DNA of 6,140 bases from assembly GCA_959020035.1 (NCBI GenBank), contig CAUEQX010000108.1, positions 1 to 6,140 of the forward strand, read 5' to 3'. The stretch is from an uncultured Collinsella sp. Lineage in GTDB: Bacteria > Actinomycetota > Coriobacteriia > Coriobacteriales > Coriobacteriaceae. Positions 1-5,560 of this stretch are shown here, in pieces. Positions within the stretch are counted from its first letter, which is position 1. Each line of letters starts with the position of its first letter. A program made the position numbers and the translations under genes. The notes under the pieces were generated by a model. It saw nothing but the letters and a program-made list of their open reading frames with translations. It had not been told where the DNA came from and did no database searches.

Positions 1-59
1 GTACGCGACCGACGATTGAACGTCAGATTGCCGCTTAGGGGCGTTTGCAGCGTCGGGTC

Positions 60-87
60 GTTACGGCGTTTGGTAAAACGCCGTAAC
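60..87 (-). terminator. 12-bp perfect hairpin just downstream of dapH
   Basis: The arms at 60-71 (GTTACGGCGTTT) and 76-87 (AAACGCCGTAAC) are perfect reverse complements around a 4-base loop. The hairpin begins two bases past the dapH stop, so it is placed to end the lysA-dapA-dapB-dapH transcript or protect its 3' end. No T run follows on the minus strand (the next bases are GACCCGACG), so it is not a textbook intrinsic terminator. It could also serve a gene arriving from the left on the plus strand. Bases 1-59 show no gene that I can support. Confidence 0.4.
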
Positions 88-89
88 TA

Positions 90-809
90 TTAAAGCTGGC
101 GCAGGCCCTCTTCCAGGCCGGTCTTGCTGTCGGTCTTCTCGTCGCGCATCTTGATGACGCGGGCGGGGACACCGGCCACGACGGCACCGGCGGGGACATC
201 CTCGACGCACACGGCGCCGGCGGCAACAACAGCGCCCTTGCCCACGCGTACGCCCTCCAGGACCACGGCGTTGGCGCCGATCATGACGTCGTCTTCGATG
301 ATGACGGGCGTGGCGCTTGCGGGCTCAACGACGCCTGCCAACACGGTTCCAGCGCCGATGTGGCAGTTCTTGCCCACGGTGGCGCGGCCGCCTAGCACGG
401 CGCCCATATCGATCATGGAACCCTCGCCGATAACGGAGCCGATGTTGATGATGGCGCCCATCATGATGACGGCACGGTCGCCAATCTCGACGCGGTCGCG
501 GATGATCGCGCCCGGCTCGATGCGGGCGTTGATGCCCTTAAGGTCGAGCATGGGCACGGCGGAGTTGCGGCAATCGTTCTCCACGTCGTAGTAATCGATG
601 GAATCGGCGTTGGCGTCCAGGATGGCCTTAAGCTCATCCCAGTCGCCAAAGACGGTCTTGCCGCGACGACCGCCGTAGACATGTGCGTCGCCCCAAGCAA
701 CCTTCATGCCCGGCTTCTCGCGCACGTACAACTTGACGGGCGTCTTTTTGGGCGCGGTGGCGATGTAGTTGATAATCTTCTGTGCATCCATCTCGGCTGC
801 GTTACTCAT
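90..809 (-). CDS. dapH: 2,3,4,5-tetrahydropyridine-2,6-dicarboxylate N-acetyltransferase (DapH)
   Basis: This cytoplasmic enzyme transfers acetyl from acetyl-CoA to tetrahydrodipicolinate, committing the operon to the acetylase branch of DAP/lysine synthesis. The 239-aa product matches the Bacillus DapH (YkuQ) pattern as I remember it: an N-terminal domain with KKTPVKLYV (residues 21-29), then a left-handed beta-helix of hexapeptide repeats from about residue 93 to 218. Within the helix are IEPGAIIRD (97-105), GGRATVGKNCHIGAG (140-154) and the end motif VAGVPARVIK (211-220). The C-terminal LRQL is also typical. The length is normal for the family. The ATG at 809 is supported by AAAGGAG at 819-825, nine bases upstream. 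A second Met at residue 7 is closer to where Bacillus DapH starts but has no better site. It is the last gene of the riboswitch-led operon, 39 bases after dapB. Succinyl-type DapD is unlikely given the close match to the acetyl type. Confidence 0.95.
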   Translation of the reverse strand: MSNAAEMDAQKIINYIATAPKKTPVKLYVREKPGMKVAWGDAHVYGGRRGKTVFGDWDELKAILDANADSIDYYDVENDCRNSAVPMLDLKGINARIEPGAIIRDRVEIGDRAVIMMGAIINIGSVIGEGSMIDMGAVLGGRATVGKNCHIGAGTVLAGVVEPASATPVIIEDDVMIGANAVVLEGVRVGKGAVVAAGAVCVEDVPAGAVVAGVPARVIKMRDEKTDSKTGLEEGLRQL

Positions 810-818
810 TTGCTATCT

Positions 819-825
819 CTCCTTT
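819..825 (-). promoter_or_regulatory. dapH ribosome-binding site
   Basis: On the minus strand this reads AAAGGAG, nine bases before the ATG at 809-807. It lies in the 39-base dapB-dapH gap. It fixes the dapH start at 809 and lets dapH be translated independently of dapB. Confidence 0.7.
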
Positions 826-848
826 GGGCGGATTCGGTTGACACCTGG

Positions 849-1589
849 TTAGACAAACATGACCTGGTCGAACGTATAGAAGCCGGGTTCGCGGGTGACG
901 AGCTTCTGCGCGGCTGCCAAGGCGCCGTTGACAAAGATCTGACGACTCGTGGCGCGGTGGGTGAGCGTGACCTCCTCGTCCTGGCCGAAAAAGCTTACCT
1001 CGTGCACGCCGGCGACGGTGCCGCCGCGCAGCGAGTGCATACCGATCTCCTTGGGGTCACGCGCGCCGCACATGCCCTCGCGGCCATAGACGGGGTGGTA
1101 GCCTGCCTCGGGCTCAGCTTCGACGACGGCATCGAGCAGTAGCTTGGCAGTTCCGCTGGGGGCATCGACCTTTTGGTTGTGGTGCGTCTCGACGATTTCG
1201 CAGTCAAAGCCGGGCAGCTCGCGTGTAGCCTGCGCTACCAGATGGCGCAGGGCTGCGATACCGATGGAGTAATTGCCCGAGTGCATAACGCGGGTGTTCT
1301 GGCCCAGCTCACGCAGGCGGTCCATCTGCTCGGGGGTGTAGCCTGTGGTGCCTGAGACCAATGCCGCGCCCGTGCGCTCGACATAGGCGACGACGGCGTC
1401 GAAGGTCGCGACGTTCGAGAAGTCGATAATCACATCGGCAGCCGGTGCGTTCTCGAGCTTGCTCAAATCGAAGCCAATCTGGGTCACGATATCAAAAACG
1501 GGTTGACCGGCGGCGTCGACAACGCCCTCGGCGGTGGTGCGGATGAGCGAGCCCATGCGGCCCGTTCCCATAATGACGGTCTTAATCAA
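849..1589 (-). CDS. dapB: 4-hydroxy-tetrahydrodipicolinate reductase (DapB), TTG start
   Basis: DapB reduces the DapA product to tetrahydrodipicolinate with NAD(P)H, supplying the substrate of DapH next door. The 246-aa product shows the nucleotide-binding loop MGTGRMG (residues 7-13), SGTTG (79-83), SGNYSIG (104-110) and the catalytic signature ETHHNQKVDAPSGTA (134-148). In that signature H136/H137 and K140 are the expected proton donor and substrate-binding positions. RGGTVAGVHEVSFFG (188-202) belongs to the C-terminal domain. The length is close to the family norm. The start is TTG at 1589-1587: the first in-frame ATG is residue 7, inside the glycine loop, and so too late. AAGGGAG (1599-1605) lies nine bases upstream. 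The TTG overlaps the dapA stop by eight bases, which suggests translational coupling. Confidence 0.95.
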   Translation of the reverse strand: MIKTVIMGTGRMGSLIRTTAEGVVDAAGQPVFDIVTQIGFDLSKLENAPAADVIIDFSNVATFDAVVAYVERTGAALVSGTTGYTPEQMDRLRELGQNTRVMHSGNYSIGIAALRHLVAQATRELPGFDCEIVETHHNQKVDAPSGTAKLLLDAVVEAEPEAGYHPVYGREGMCGARDPKEIGMHSLRGGTVAGVHEVSFFGQDEEVTLTHRATSRQIFVNGALAAAQKLVTREPGFYTFDQVMFV

Positions 1590-2472
1590 GCAGACCAGCT
1601 CCCTTCAGAGCATCGGTAAGTGCGGCTCGCGTGTCGTCTGCCATGGGGCACAGCGGCATACGGTAGTTTGCCTCGATCATGCCCATCTGGGCGAGCGCTT
1701 CCTTGACGGGGATGGGGTTGACCTCGCTAAAGAGGGCATTGATGAGCGGCTGGCCGGCAATCTGGATATCGCGGGCGCGTGCCACGTCACCGTCCAGATA
1801 GGCGCGGCACATGTCGTGCACGAGCTGCGGCTGAACATCGGCCCACACGCTGATGGTGCCCGAGGCGCCCAGGCTCATGAGCGGTACGGTAAGCGCGTCC
1901 TCGCCCGAGTACATGCGGAAGTCGTCTGACAGCAGGTGGGCGATCTTGGCCGCGTAGGCGACGTTGCCCGAGGCCTCCTTAATACCCATGATGTTGGGGT
2001 GCGCGGCCAGGCGTTCTACGTTGCGCTCGCTGATGCCGCAGCCACAGCGGCCGGGGATGTTGTACAGGATGCAGGGGATGTCCACGGCATCGGCGACGGT
2101 CTTAAAGTGCTGATAGATACCCTCTTCATTGGACTTGTTGTAGTAGGGGGTGATGAGCAGCAGACCGTCGGCGCCCAGGCCCTGATAGGTGAGCGACTTG
2201 GTGAGCATGGTCTGCGTGGAGTTGGAGCCCGAGCCGGCGATGACGGGGACGCGTCCTGCAACATGCTTGACCACGGCGGCGACGACGGAGTTGTCCTCGT
2301 CATCGGTCATCGTGGCACTCTCACCGGTGGTGCCCAGGGTGAGGATGGCGTCGGTGCCATTTTGCAAGTGGAAATCGATAAGGCGCTCGAGCGCGTCAAA
2401 GTCGACGCTGCCGTCCTTTTTAAACGGCGTGACGAGGGCGACGATCGAGCCCTCGAGGTTACGGATGTCCAT
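1582..2472 (-). CDS. dapA: 4-hydroxy-tetrahydrodipicolinate synthase (DapA), possible independent start inside the fusion
   Basis: This is the DapA part of the long frame, with its own good start at ATG 2472-2470 (residue 474 of the fusion). It has the normal length (296 aa) and the usual N-terminal pattern, GSIVALVTPF at residues 8-17. In DapA numbering the active site is complete. The Schiff-base lysine is K165 in GIKEASG. Tyr137 and Arg142 lie in YNIPGR, Thr48/Thr49 in GTTGES, and Tyr111 in ITPYYNK. The SGED and GASGTISV motifs follow at 189-192 and 202-209. A minor oddity is Cys143 after Arg142, where Thr is common. AAGGAG (2479-2484) sits six bases before the ATG, so a free DapA is likely made in addition to, or instead of, the fused form. 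It overlaps dapB by eight bases. Confidence 0.85.
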   Translation of the reverse strand: MDIRNLEGSIVALVTPFKKDGSVDFDALERLIDFHLQNGTDAILTLGTTGESATMTDDEDNSVVAAVVKHVAGRVPVIAGSGSNSTQTMLTKSLTYQGLGADGLLLITPYYNKSNEEGIYQHFKTVADAVDIPCILYNIPGRCGCGISERNVERLAAHPNIMGIKEASGNVAYAAKIAHLLSDDFRMYSGEDALTVPLMSLGASGTISVWADVQPQLVHDMCRAYLDGDVARARDIQIAGQPLINALFSEVNPIPVKEALAQMGMIEANYRMPLCPMADDTRAALTDALKGAGLLD

Positions 2473-3891
2473 GTTCTTCTCCTTCGCTTCCGCGATCTGG
2501 ATGCGTTTGTTCCATTGGGCGGCGACGGCCAGGCGCTCGTCCTGAGCGCGACGGCGGGCGCTTTCGGCGCGCGATTTGGCCAGCAGCTCGCGGCCGCACG
2601 GCAGCACGTCGAGCGTGGCAAAGTAATCGCCCGGGCGCTCGGGGCGTCGGATGAGGTCGGCCGAGCCATCGGGGCGCAGCAGGACCTCGGCGGAGCGCAG
2701 GCGGCCGTTGTAGTTGTAGCCCATGGAGTAGCCATGCGCGCCGGTGTCGTGAATCACGAGCACATCACCCATGTCGATATGCGGCAGCTCGCGGTCGATG
2801 GCGAACTTGTCATTGTTCTCGCACAGATTGCCCGTGATGTCGTACGTGTTTGTGACGGGGGCTGCGGTTTTATCAGGACCGTCCGGCTGACCCATCACCG
2901 TGATGTGGTGGTAAGCGACATACATGGCGGGACGAATGAGGTCGACGGCACTGGCGTCCACGCCGATATAGTTCTTGTAGATCTGCTTCTCGTGGATGGC
3001 CTTGGTGACCAGGCAGCCGTAGGGGCCCATCATAAAGCGGCCCATCTCGGTGCAGATGGCCACATCGCCCATGCCGGCAGGAACCAGGATCTCGTCGTAT
3101 GCCGCGTGCACCCCCTCGCCGATGGCGTGAATGTCGTTGGCCTGCTGCTCGGGCAGATAGGGGATGCCGACGCCGCCGGACAGATTGATGAAGGCGACAT
3201 GTGCGCCGGTCTCGCGCTCCAAGCGTACGGCAAGCTCAAAGAGGATGCGCGCGAGTTTGGGGTAGTAGTCGTTGGTGACGGTGTTGCTGGCAAGGAATGC
3301 GTGGATGCCAAAGTTCTCGGCGCCCTTGGCCTTGAGCATACGAAAGGCCTCGAAGAGCTGCTCGGTGGTCATGCCGTACTTGGAGTCGCCCGGGTTGTCC
3401 ATGATGCCGTTGGAGAGCTGGAACAGGCCGCCTGGATTAAAGCGGCAGCTGACCGTTTTGGGGATGGGCCCCGCAACACGCTCAAAGAACTCTATGTGGC
3501 TGATGTCGTCAAAGTTGACGATGGCACCCAACTTGTCGGCGAGCTCAAAGTCGGCCGCCGGCGTGTCGTTGGACGAGAACATGATGTCGTGTCCCGTGAT
3601 ACCCAGCGAGCGGGCGATCATGAGCTCGGTATAGCTCGAGCAATCGCAGCCGCAGCCGTATTCGTTGAGAATGGAGATGAGCGCCGGGTTGGGATTGGCC
3701 TTGACGGCAAAGTATTCCTTAAAGCCCGGGTTCCATGCAAAGGCGTCGCGTACTTCTTGCATGTTGCGGCGGATGCCCGCCTCGTCGTATAGATGAAACG
3801 GCGTGGGGAACTGCTCGACGATATGCTCGAGTGTCTCCTTGTCCACAAACGGCTGCTTGGCCGCATATGCCTCGTTGGGGGTCAATGCCAT
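1582..3891 (-). CDS. lysA-dapA: LysA-DapA fusion: diaminopimelate decarboxylase joined in frame to 4-hydroxy-tetrahydrodipicolinate synthase
   Basis: One 769-aa frame joins the last and first enzymes of DAP/lysine synthesis. Residues 1-430 are a PLP fold III decarboxylase (meso-DAP to L-lysine). YFAVKANPNP contains K64, the likely PLP lysine. GIHAFLASNTV (195-205), SGGVGIPY (238-245), TEMGR (281-285, where many LysA have EPGR), NLCENNDKF with active-site Cys357, and the end motif DYFATLDVL (422-430) also fit LysA. Residues 431-473 form a charged Ala/Arg/Glu/Lys-rich, probably helical linker. Residues 474-769 are a complete 296-aa DapA (pyruvate plus aspartate semialdehyde), described in the next entry. 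The codons through the linker look like normal coding sequence, so I read the fusion as real, but no stop separates the parts and a base error could mimic this. The ATG at 3891 is preceded by GAGGT at 3901-3905. Expression should be controlled by the lysine riboswitch upstream. Domain calls are very sure. Production of one bifunctional polypeptide is inferred. Confidence 0.9.
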   Translation of the reverse strand: MALTPNEAYAAKQPFVDKETLEHIVEQFPTPFHLYDEAGIRRNMQEVRDAFAWNPGFKEYFAVKANPNPALISILNEYGCGCDCSSYTELMIARSLGITGHDIMFSSNDTPAADFELADKLGAIVNFDDISHIEFFERVAGPIPKTVSCRFNPGGLFQLSNGIMDNPGDSKYGMTTEQLFEAFRMLKAKGAENFGIHAFLASNTVTNDYYPKLARILFELAVRLERETGAHVAFINLSGGVGIPYLPEQQANDIHAIGEGVHAAYDEILVPAGMGDVAICTEMGRFMMGPYGCLVTKAIHEKQIYKNYIGVDASAVDLIRPAMYVAYHHITVMGQPDGPDKTAAPVTNTYDITGNLCENNDKFAIDRELPHIDMGDVLVIHDTGAHGYSMGYNYNGRLRSAEVLLRPDGSADLIRRPERPGDYFATLDVLPCGRELLAKSRAESARRRAQDERLAVAAQWNKRIQIAEAKEKNMDIRNLEGSIVALVTPFKKDGSVDFDALERLIDFHLQNGTDAILTLGTTGESATMTDDEDNSVVAAVVKHVAGRVPVIAGSGSNSTQTMLTKSLTYQGLGADGLLLITPYYNKSNEEGIYQHFKTVADAVDIPCILYNIPGRCGCGISERNVERLAAHPNIMGIKEASGNVAYAAKIAHLLSDDFRMYSGEDALTVPLMSLGASGTISVWADVQPQLVHDMCRAYLDGDVARARDIQIAGQPLINALFSEVNPIPVKEALAQMGMIEANYRMPLCPMADDTRAALTDALKGAGLLD
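2470..2484 (-). promoter_or_regulatory. internal Shine-Dalgarno and ATG for dapA within the lysA frame
   Basis: Reading the minus strand, AAGGAG (2484-2479), a six-base spacer AAGAAC and ATG (2472-2470) form a near-ideal initiation site exactly at the usual DapA N-terminus. The same bases encode KEKNM in the fusion. The site decides whether free DapA is made. Confidence 0.7.
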
Positions 3892-3900
3892 GTCCCGTAA

Positions 3901-3969
3901 ACCTCGCTATCCAGACGGCGCCATCTGCGCATCGAATCCGCATAGCGTGGACCCAATGTCCGGATAGCG
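3901..3969 (-). promoter_or_regulatory. translational expression platform of the lysine riboswitch, covering the lysA ribosome-binding site
   Basis: Three strands compete. The 3' strand of aptamer helix P1 with its continuation (3969-3958, CGCTATCCGGAC) can pair with 3916-3905 (GTCTGGATAGCG) over 12 bp with one G-U, leaving the AGGT of the GAGGT ribosome-binding site (3905-3901) free. Alternatively 3950-3942 (CCACGCTAT) pairs with 3910-3902 (ATAGCGAGG) in eight pairs with one A-A mismatch, burying that site. Lysine-stabilised P1 would remove the first option and favour the second, lowering lysA translation. A small GCGC/GCGC hairpin (3918-3930) fits inside both. There is no U run, so control of translation is favoured over transcription termination. 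The pairing was read by eye, with no folding calculation. Confidence 0.65.
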
Positions 3970-4119
3970 CTCCCGCATTGCTGCAGACAGTCCTGTGGGT
4001 ATTTCCCACAGGCCCACCAGGTTGTTCGTGCCCGAAAAGCCCAGTTCGGCGGGTTTCGCCTCCCCGCGGGGTCAAAGCCTGCCGGCTCGCCCGCGGCTCT
4101 TCGTGCCCGCGCCTCTATC
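3963..4119 (-). promoter_or_regulatory. lysine riboswitch (L-box) aptamer
   Basis: On the minus strand the conserved blocks appear in the order known from the Bacillus lysC leader. GATAGAGGCGCG opens helix P1 at 4119, followed by AAGAG. Then come GGGGAGGCG, CCCGCCGAA, the CTGGTGGGCCTG region, GGACTGTC, and GGGAGCGCTATC closing P1 at 3963. P1 pairs GATAG (4119-4115) with CTATC (3967-3963). A P4-like hairpin is very clear: CCTGTGGG (4012-4005) and CCCACAGG (3999-3992) around five bases. CTGC/GCGG forms a short P5, and CCGCGGG/CCCGCGG forms the base of P2. The 157-base length is slightly short but normal. Lysine binding should lower expression of the lysA-dapA-dapB-dapH operon, matching the genes downstream. 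Identification is by motif recall and was not run through a covariance model. Confidence 0.9.
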
Positions 4120-4122
4120 AAG

Positions 4123-4154
4123 TGGTAAAGACCCTACCACGTTGCACTTTACCA
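4123..4154. repeat. inverted repeat between the riboswitch and the promoter region
   Basis: TGGTAAAG (4123-4130) and CTTTACCA (4147-4154) are perfect 8-bp inverted arms. A nested alternative pairs GTGGTA (4122-4127) with TACCAC (4135-4140). The right arm overlaps the candidate -35 of the plus-strand gene, so it could be an operator. On the minus-strand transcript it would form a stem just 5' of the aptamer. The role is unknown. Confidence 0.4.
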
Positions 4155-4176
4155 AACAAGAGTATTCGTATATAAC
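4148..4176 (+). promoter_or_regulatory. candidate sigma-70-type promoter for the M20 amidohydrolase gene
   Basis: TTTACC (4148-4153) and TATAAC (4171-4176) are separated by 17 bases and match the consensus at 4/6 and 5/6. They lie in the only AT-rich block of the intergenic region. Transcription would begin near 4183, giving a leader of roughly 88 bases that does not include the riboswitch. Confidence 0.4.
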
Positions 4177-4194
4177 GTTTAAAAAATGCAGCAA
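4167..4194 (-). promoter_or_regulatory. weak candidate promoter for the lysA operon
   Basis: On the minus strand TTGCTG (4194-4189) and TATACG (4172-4167) are 16 bases apart, matching at 3/6 and 4/6. The position suits an RNA that begins before the aptamer at 4119, and it overlaps the divergent plus-strand promoter candidate. The exact boxes are uncertain. Confidence 0.25.
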
Positions 4195-4201
4195 TATGCT
4201 G
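4189..4201. repeat. short dyad in the amidohydrolase leader
   Basis: CAGCA (4189-4193) and TGCTG (4197-4201) are inverted around ATA. It lies just after the expected plus-strand start of transcription. It could be an operator half-site pair or a small leader hairpin; no function is assignable. Confidence 0.3.
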
Positions 4202-4227
4202 GAAACATGTGTGCCACAATCCTGTAT

Positions 4228-4239
4228 CACAATATTGTG
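4228..4239. repeat. 12-bp perfect palindrome upstream of the amidohydrolase gene
   Basis: CACAATATTGTG is its own reverse complement and lies 31 bases before the ATG at 4271, downstream of the promoter candidate. A single CACAAT also occurs at 4215-4220. The arrangement resembles a repressor site, but I cannot name the regulator. Confidence 0.4.
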
Positions 4240-4270
4240 TGAATGGATATGCCCCATGAAAGGATCCTTT

Positions 4271-5458
4271 ATGACCGAGCTCCAAGAACTTCGTCGCTAT
4301 CGTCGCGACCTGCATCGCATTCCGGAGCTCGATTTCGATCTTCCTCAAACCATAGCCTATATCGAGGGCGTGCTCGCTTCGCTTGCCTGTGAAGTGACCC
4401 ATCCCTGCCCCAGCTGTGTTTGTGCTTTCTTCGACGCTGGCACGGGCGCCGCGCATGCCACGGCGATTCGCGCCGATATGGACGCACTGCCCATCGCGGA
4501 GGCGACGGGTGCGGCCTTTTCCTCGAAGCATCCCGGAAAGATGCACGCTTGCGGACACGATGGACACATGGCCATGGCCCTTGCGGCGGCAACCTTTGTC
4601 GATCGCACGATTCGTGAGCAGCCAGGTGCCATCATGCGCAACGTGCTCTTTGTGTTCCAGCCTGCCGAGGAGACGACTGGTGGCGCCAAGACAGTTTGCG
4701 AGAGCGGTGTGTTCGAGCGCTACGGGGTCGACCGCATTTTTGGCTTTCACGTGTGGCCCGATCTGACTGCGAACACATTGGCGAGCTGTTCCGGCCCGCT
4801 GCTGGCGCGCTCGAGTGAGACACACATTCATATTCACGGGACGAGCATCCATATCGCTAAGACCTATGGCGTTCCGGTCGAGGAATCGCACGATGCGGCG
4901 CTGGCGGCTGCCAAGTTCTTGGTTGCCGAGCGCGAACTGATGGACGAGCTGGGCACCGACGAACCCTGTATCGGCAAGTTTGGCCTGCTGCAGGCTGGCA
5001 CCGTTTGCAACGCGGTGGCGGGGGAGGCCCATGTGGCCGGAAGCCTGCGTGTGTTTACGGACGACATGTTCGACCGGGCGCGCGAAGGCGTGCGCCGCGT
5101 GCTGGACGATGCCTGTGCCGCAACGGGCTGCACGTATGATCTCGACTTTGCCGAGGGCTATCCACCGGTCGATAACGATCCTGAGTTGTTTGCCCGAATC
5201 GCGCCCGCTCTGCCCGAATTGCAGCTCGTGGACGAGCCGCTGCTAATCGCCGAGGATTTCGCGTTCTATCAGCGCCATCTGCCGGGCGTGTTCTTCTTGC
5301 TAGGCACGGGCGTGCCAGAGGACCAAGACAACCCGAGTGATTCGGATGGCTGCCCCGCCTATGCAACAAGCGCTCTGCATACCGATAGCATGCTCTTCGA
5401 CGAGGAAATCCTACTCAAAGGCCTCGATGTCTACAAACGATTACTTTCGCTTGACTAA
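4271..5458 (+). CDS. M20-family amidohydrolase; possible N-acetyl-diaminopimelate deacetylase
   Basis: This 395-aa cytoplasmic metallo-amidohydrolase is of the M20D type (hippurate/IAA-amino acid/N-acetyl-DAP deacetylase group). It begins ELRRYRRDLHRIPEL (5-19), a usual N-terminus for the group. All five expected metal ligands are visible: Cys94 and His96 in HACGHDGHMAM, Glu133 in FQPAEE, His160 in FGFHVWP and His370 in ALHTDSM. Asp69/Asp71 lie in RADMDALP. The lid or dimerisation domain is about 181-290, with IHIHGTSIHIAK at 185-196 in place of the common GKGGHAAxPH form. LIAEDFAFY (325-333) is near the C-terminal active site. The ATG at 4271 has AAAGGA (4259-4264) six bases upstream. An ATG at 4256 would add five residues, and longer extensions run into the riboswitch. 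No signal peptide is seen. The gene is divergent from a dapH operon lacking a deacetylase, which makes a DapL-like role plausible but unproven. Peptide or conjugate hydrolysis is the alternative. Confidence 0.9.
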   Translation: MTELQELRRYRRDLHRIPELDFDLPQTIAYIEGVLASLACEVTHPCPSCVCAFFDAGTGAAHATAIRADMDALPIAEATGAAFSSKHPGKMHACGHDGHMAMALAAATFVDRTIREQPGAIMRNVLFVFQPAEETTGGAKTVCESGVFERYGVDRIFGFHVWPDLTANTLASCSGPLLARSSETHIHIHGTSIHIAKTYGVPVEESHDAALAAAKFLVAERELMDELGTDEPCIGKFGLLQAGTVCNAVAGEAHVAGSLRVFTDDMFDRAREGVRRVLDDACAATGCTYDLDFAEGYPPVDNDPELFARIAPALPELQLVDEPLLIAEDFAFYQRHLPGVFFLLGTGVPEDQDNPSDSDGCPAYATSALHTDSMLFDEEILLKGLDVYKRLLSLD

Positions 5459-5472
5459 GGCGTGAAGGACTA

Positions 5473-5549
5473 TTTGTTCTAGAAAACACGAACAAACGTA
5501 CGATATAATAGAGATGTAAGTCTATAGAAACGTTTGACGTTAATAACGT
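5473..5549 (+). promoter_or_regulatory. higBA promoter with operator-like inverted repeats
   Basis: A perfect TATAAT lies at 5504-5509 with no convincing -35. Upstream, TTTGTTC (5473-5479) and GAACAAA (5490-5496) form a 7-bp inverted repeat where a -35 would be. Downstream, ACGTTA (5537-5542) and TAACGT (5544-5549) are inverted around one A, and a further AACGT half lies at 5529-5533. HigA-type antitoxins usually repress their own promoter by binding such dyads. Which one is used cannot be told. The 102-base gap after the amidohydrolase stop has no clear terminator. Confidence 0.5.
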
Positions 5550-5560
5550 AAGGCGATACT

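Noticed and set aside
6..60. Imperfect long-range pairing of CGACCGACG (6-14) with CGTCGGGTCG (51-60)
   Set aside because: It needs a bulge and a loop of about 36 bases, and is not convincing as a terminator or repeat element in GC-rich DNA.
1936..3792. 618-codon open frame on the plus strand opposite lysA-dapA
   Set aside because: It is a shadow of GC-rich coding sequence. The predicted protein is repetitive in Val/Gly/Asp/Ala, resembles no family, and lies wholly antisense to two unmistakable enzymes.
3892..4140. T-box leader for the lysA operon
   Set aside because: The region is structured, but I found no T-box core (AGGGTGGNACCGCG-like), whereas the lysine riboswitch core blocks are all present in order.
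3995..4270. N-terminal extension of the amidohydrolase to an ATG at 3995 (487 aa)
   Set aside because: The extension crosses the riboswitch complement and the promoter region and has no family-like sequence. The ATG at 4271 has its own ribosome-binding site and gives the usual length.
4118..5032. 304-codon open frame on the minus strand opposite the amidohydrolase
   Set aside because: It is antisense to a gene with all catalytic motifs, would begin inside that gene, and gives no recognisable protein. It is treated as a shadow.
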